Shown here: one piece after another, positions 62,495 through 64,000 of the stretch
How positions within the stretch are numbered: the stretch's first letter is position 1
How the letters are laid out: every line of letters begins with the position of its first letter
Assembly (NCBI GenBank): GCA_003611805.1
Contig: RAYM01000016.1
Span: 1-64,000, forward strand
Length of the DNA: 64,000 nt
DNA from: a bacterium 1xD42-87
GTDB taxonomy: Bacteria > Bacillota > Clostridia > Lachnospirales > Lachnospiraceae
Direction of reading: 5' to 3'
Program-made: the position numbers and the translations under genes
The notes under the pieces: generated by a model
What the model was told of the DNA's origin: nothing
The model's database searches: none
Seen by the model: only the letters and a program-made list of their open reading frames with translations

Positions 62495-63421
62495 ATGAAC
62501 ACAAACACCTACAAAAAAGACTTTTCAAGTATCTGCATCCGTATGCTCATCAGCTCGGCAGTCATCATCCTGCTCCAGATCGGCACGCAAGCATTTGCCC
62601 TAGCACTTTTTCCCCAGTGGCAGGAAAATTACAACATCCTGTTAGCCGTAACCATGGTGCCGCTCTATGTGCTGGGTTTCCCGATTTCCTTTGTCCTGAT
62701 GCGGAATAAGGACGTGCCCGCCATAGAAAAGCATCGTATGAGCGCTGGACAGCTCGTGGTTTCCTTTCTGATCAGCTATGGCCTTATGATCATCGGCAAC
62801 CTGATCGGTCTCGGGCTCACCGCAGGTATCGGTCTGATCAAAGGCACCCCTGTGCAAAATGCACTCCTGAACGTCATAACCGACGGTTCCATCTGGGTTA
62901 CCGCCATCTTCACGGTGCTGTGCGCCCCGGTTTTCGAGGAAATTCTGTTTCGCAAACTGATCTGCGACAAGGTTATCAAATATGGGGAAGGCTGCGCGGT
63001 CATACTTTCCGGACTGATCTTCGGGCTGTTCCACATGAACTTTAACCAATTCTTTTACGCATTCTTTTTAGGCTGCTTTTTCGCCTTCATCTACGTGAAG
63101 ACCGGCAGACTGAAATATACGATCCTGCTGCATATGACGATAAACTTTTTTGGAAGCGTTCTGGGCGGCATCCTCCTGCAGCTTGATCAGGCGAAACCCT
63201 CCACCGTCATCATCTCGGCGGTTTACTCCCTGTGCGTCTTCGGGATGGCAATCGCAGGCATTGTAACACTCATCGTGAAACGCCGTGCCATGACAGTAAG
63301 CCCGGGTGAAATTGTCATAGAAAAGGGGCAGCGTTTTAAGACCATGATTCTGAACGCAGGAATGGCACTTTACTGCCTTGTCTTTCTGGGAATTATGCTC
63401 GTGCAGGCATTTTTTGCCTGA
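62495..63421 (+). CDS. CPBP-family intramembrane metalloprotease
   Basis: 308 residues, about eight predicted spans. Catalytic motifs: 'CAPVFEEILFRKLICDKVIK' (EExxxR), 'LIFGLFHMNFNQFFYAFFLG' (FxxxH) and 'TILLHMTINFFG' (HxxxN). This is the Abi/CPBP (Rce1-like) family linked to bacteriocin self-immunity and peptide processing. It is 23 bases after the DUF6773-like gene, so an XRE-DUF6773-CPBP operon. Substrate unknown. Confidence 0.92.
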   Translation: MNTNTYKKDFSSICIRMLISSAVIILLQIGTQAFALALFPQWQENYNILLAVTMVPLYVLGFPISFVLMRNKDVPAIEKHRMSAGQLVVSFLISYGLMIIGNLIGLGLTAGIGLIKGTPVQNALLNVITDGSIWVTAIFTVLCAPVFEEILFRKLICDKVIKYGEGCAVILSGLIFGLFHMNFNQFFYAFFLGCFFAFIYVKTGRLKYTILLHMTINFFGSVLGGILLQLDQAKPSTVIISAVYSLCVFGMAIAGIVTLIVKRRAMTVSPGEIVIEKGQRFKTMILNAGMALYCLVFLGIMLVQAFFA

Positions 63422-63424
63422 CTC

Positions 63425-64000
63425 TCACCTTGCCGGTATCGTCAGTTTCTCCTGCTCAGTGACAAAAAAGCAGGCGCCGCTGTAAGCTCCCGCTTCATAC
63501 AGTTTACCGATTATTTCAAGCATCCGCCGGTTGAGTCTGTGATACACAACATGCCTCTCCCAGCGGATGCCCTGTAAATATTCCCGCTGTCTGCTGTTGA
63601 GGCAGCTCATTTTTTCCCAAACGGCACTCGCTCCGCCCGGCTCACACTGTCCGCCTTGCTCCCTTTTTCCATTTTGACTAAATTGATCATTTATAAGTCC
63701 CCTGAATGGACAGGATATATAACTGTATGCCTCTCCGCTTTTTTCGCACTTTCTATGTAACAATTCTGTCAGTTTTCCATCCCGCTTCGGATTGTACGCA
63801 GATTCCTTCCATAAAATATCCTGCGTCTGCACCGCTTTTTCCCATTGTGACGCCACCGTCAAATCTGCCGCGTTTGTCATATTATTTTGACCTTTATAGT
63901 CAATTATTGTTTTCCGAAAACTGCGTCTGCCATAGCCGCCCTGTTCCTGCACAAACTGCTCCTTCGGCGCAAACAGTTCCGCCGAAGGCTCTTCCAGCAA
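63425..64000 (-). CDS. Unknown protein, 5' end beyond window
   Basis: 191 residues visible, with the frame open to the window edge. Hydrophilic, with scattered Cys, and no span or known motif: 'YNPKRDGKLTELLHRKCEKS', 'EKMSCLNSRQREYLQGIRWE', 'VVYHRLNRRMLEIIGKLYEA'. It converges on the CPBP gene with three bases between the stop codons. I do not recognise it. Confidence 0.45.
   Translation of the reverse strand: MLEEPSAELFAPKEQFVQEQGGYGRRSFRKTIIDYKGQNNMTNAADLTVASQWEKAVQTQDILWKESAYNPKRDGKLTELLHRKCEKSGEAYSYISCPFRGLINDQFSQNGKREQGGQCEPGGASAVWEKMSCLNSRQREYLQGIRWERHVVYHRLNRRMLEIIGKLYEAGAYSGACFFVTEQEKLTIPAR

Overview
The window looks like a chromosomal segment of an anaerobic, spore-forming gut Firmicute of the Lachnospiraceae/Clostridia type. 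This is judged from gene content: a trp T-box operon, one-polypeptide PurL, OFA-type MFS carrier, MalEFG-type sugar uptake, collagen-like BclA-type proteins, subtilisin-like S8 protease, QueH and TndX-like serine recombinases. No 16S gene or species marker is present, so genus is not assigned. Most genes lie on the minus strand.

Layout. 1-1200: IS110-family transposase (cut by the window start) with a structured upstream non-coding end that could encode a bridge RNA. 1225-3181: GntR/ABC ATPase/ABC permease operon with a clear promoter. 3200-5515: decayed mobile island (relaxase tail, RepA/DUF6017-like gene, frameshifted small gene, tyrosine-integrase tail) ending at tRNA-Met; tRNA-Val follows. 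5864-15679: housekeeping block argS, queH, a large secreted protein of unknown function, carB, carA. 15855-20885: trpDCFBA under a Trp-specific T-box, in which trpE survives only as an 18-codon stub and trpG is absent. 20983-30132: purL, TetR regulator, a DUF6508-like protein, a large protein with a cyclic-nucleotide-binding-like N-terminus, and an OFA antiporter. 30344-41982: carbohydrate region with alpha-amylase lipoprotein, MalG/MalF/MalE-type ABC importer, GH53 endo-galactanase, zinc-ribbon protein, DUF3863-like protein, a secreted Cys/His-repeat protein, and a LacI regulator with three matching operator-like sites.

42182-49000: secreted ComEC-like metallo-beta-lactamase-fold protein; two collagen-like proteins flanking a TPR-containing glycosyltransferase, which resembles an exosporium filament cluster; and a methyl-accepting chemotaxis protein. 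49230-51400: an accessory zone of small unknown genes and remnants, including a DUF4317-like gene, a frameshifted small gene and a KilA-N fragment. 51513-58241: a mobile cassette with three large serine recombinases and a small resolvase-like ORF in one translationally coupled operon, a DUF6870-like gene and a PIN toxin/antitoxin pair. 58447-58623: a small inverted-repeat element that overlaps the 3' end of an S8 protease gene. 60561-64000: AraC regulator, XRE regulator/DUF6773-like membrane protein/CPBP protease module, and a partial unknown gene.

The most unusual signals are the T-box that drives a trp operon lacking anthranilate synthase, the four-gene overlapping recombinase cassette, the Cys/His-repeat secreted protein, the large cNMP-binding-like protein, and the collagen/glycosyltransferase cluster. 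All functional statements come from reading the sequence; no database search was run.
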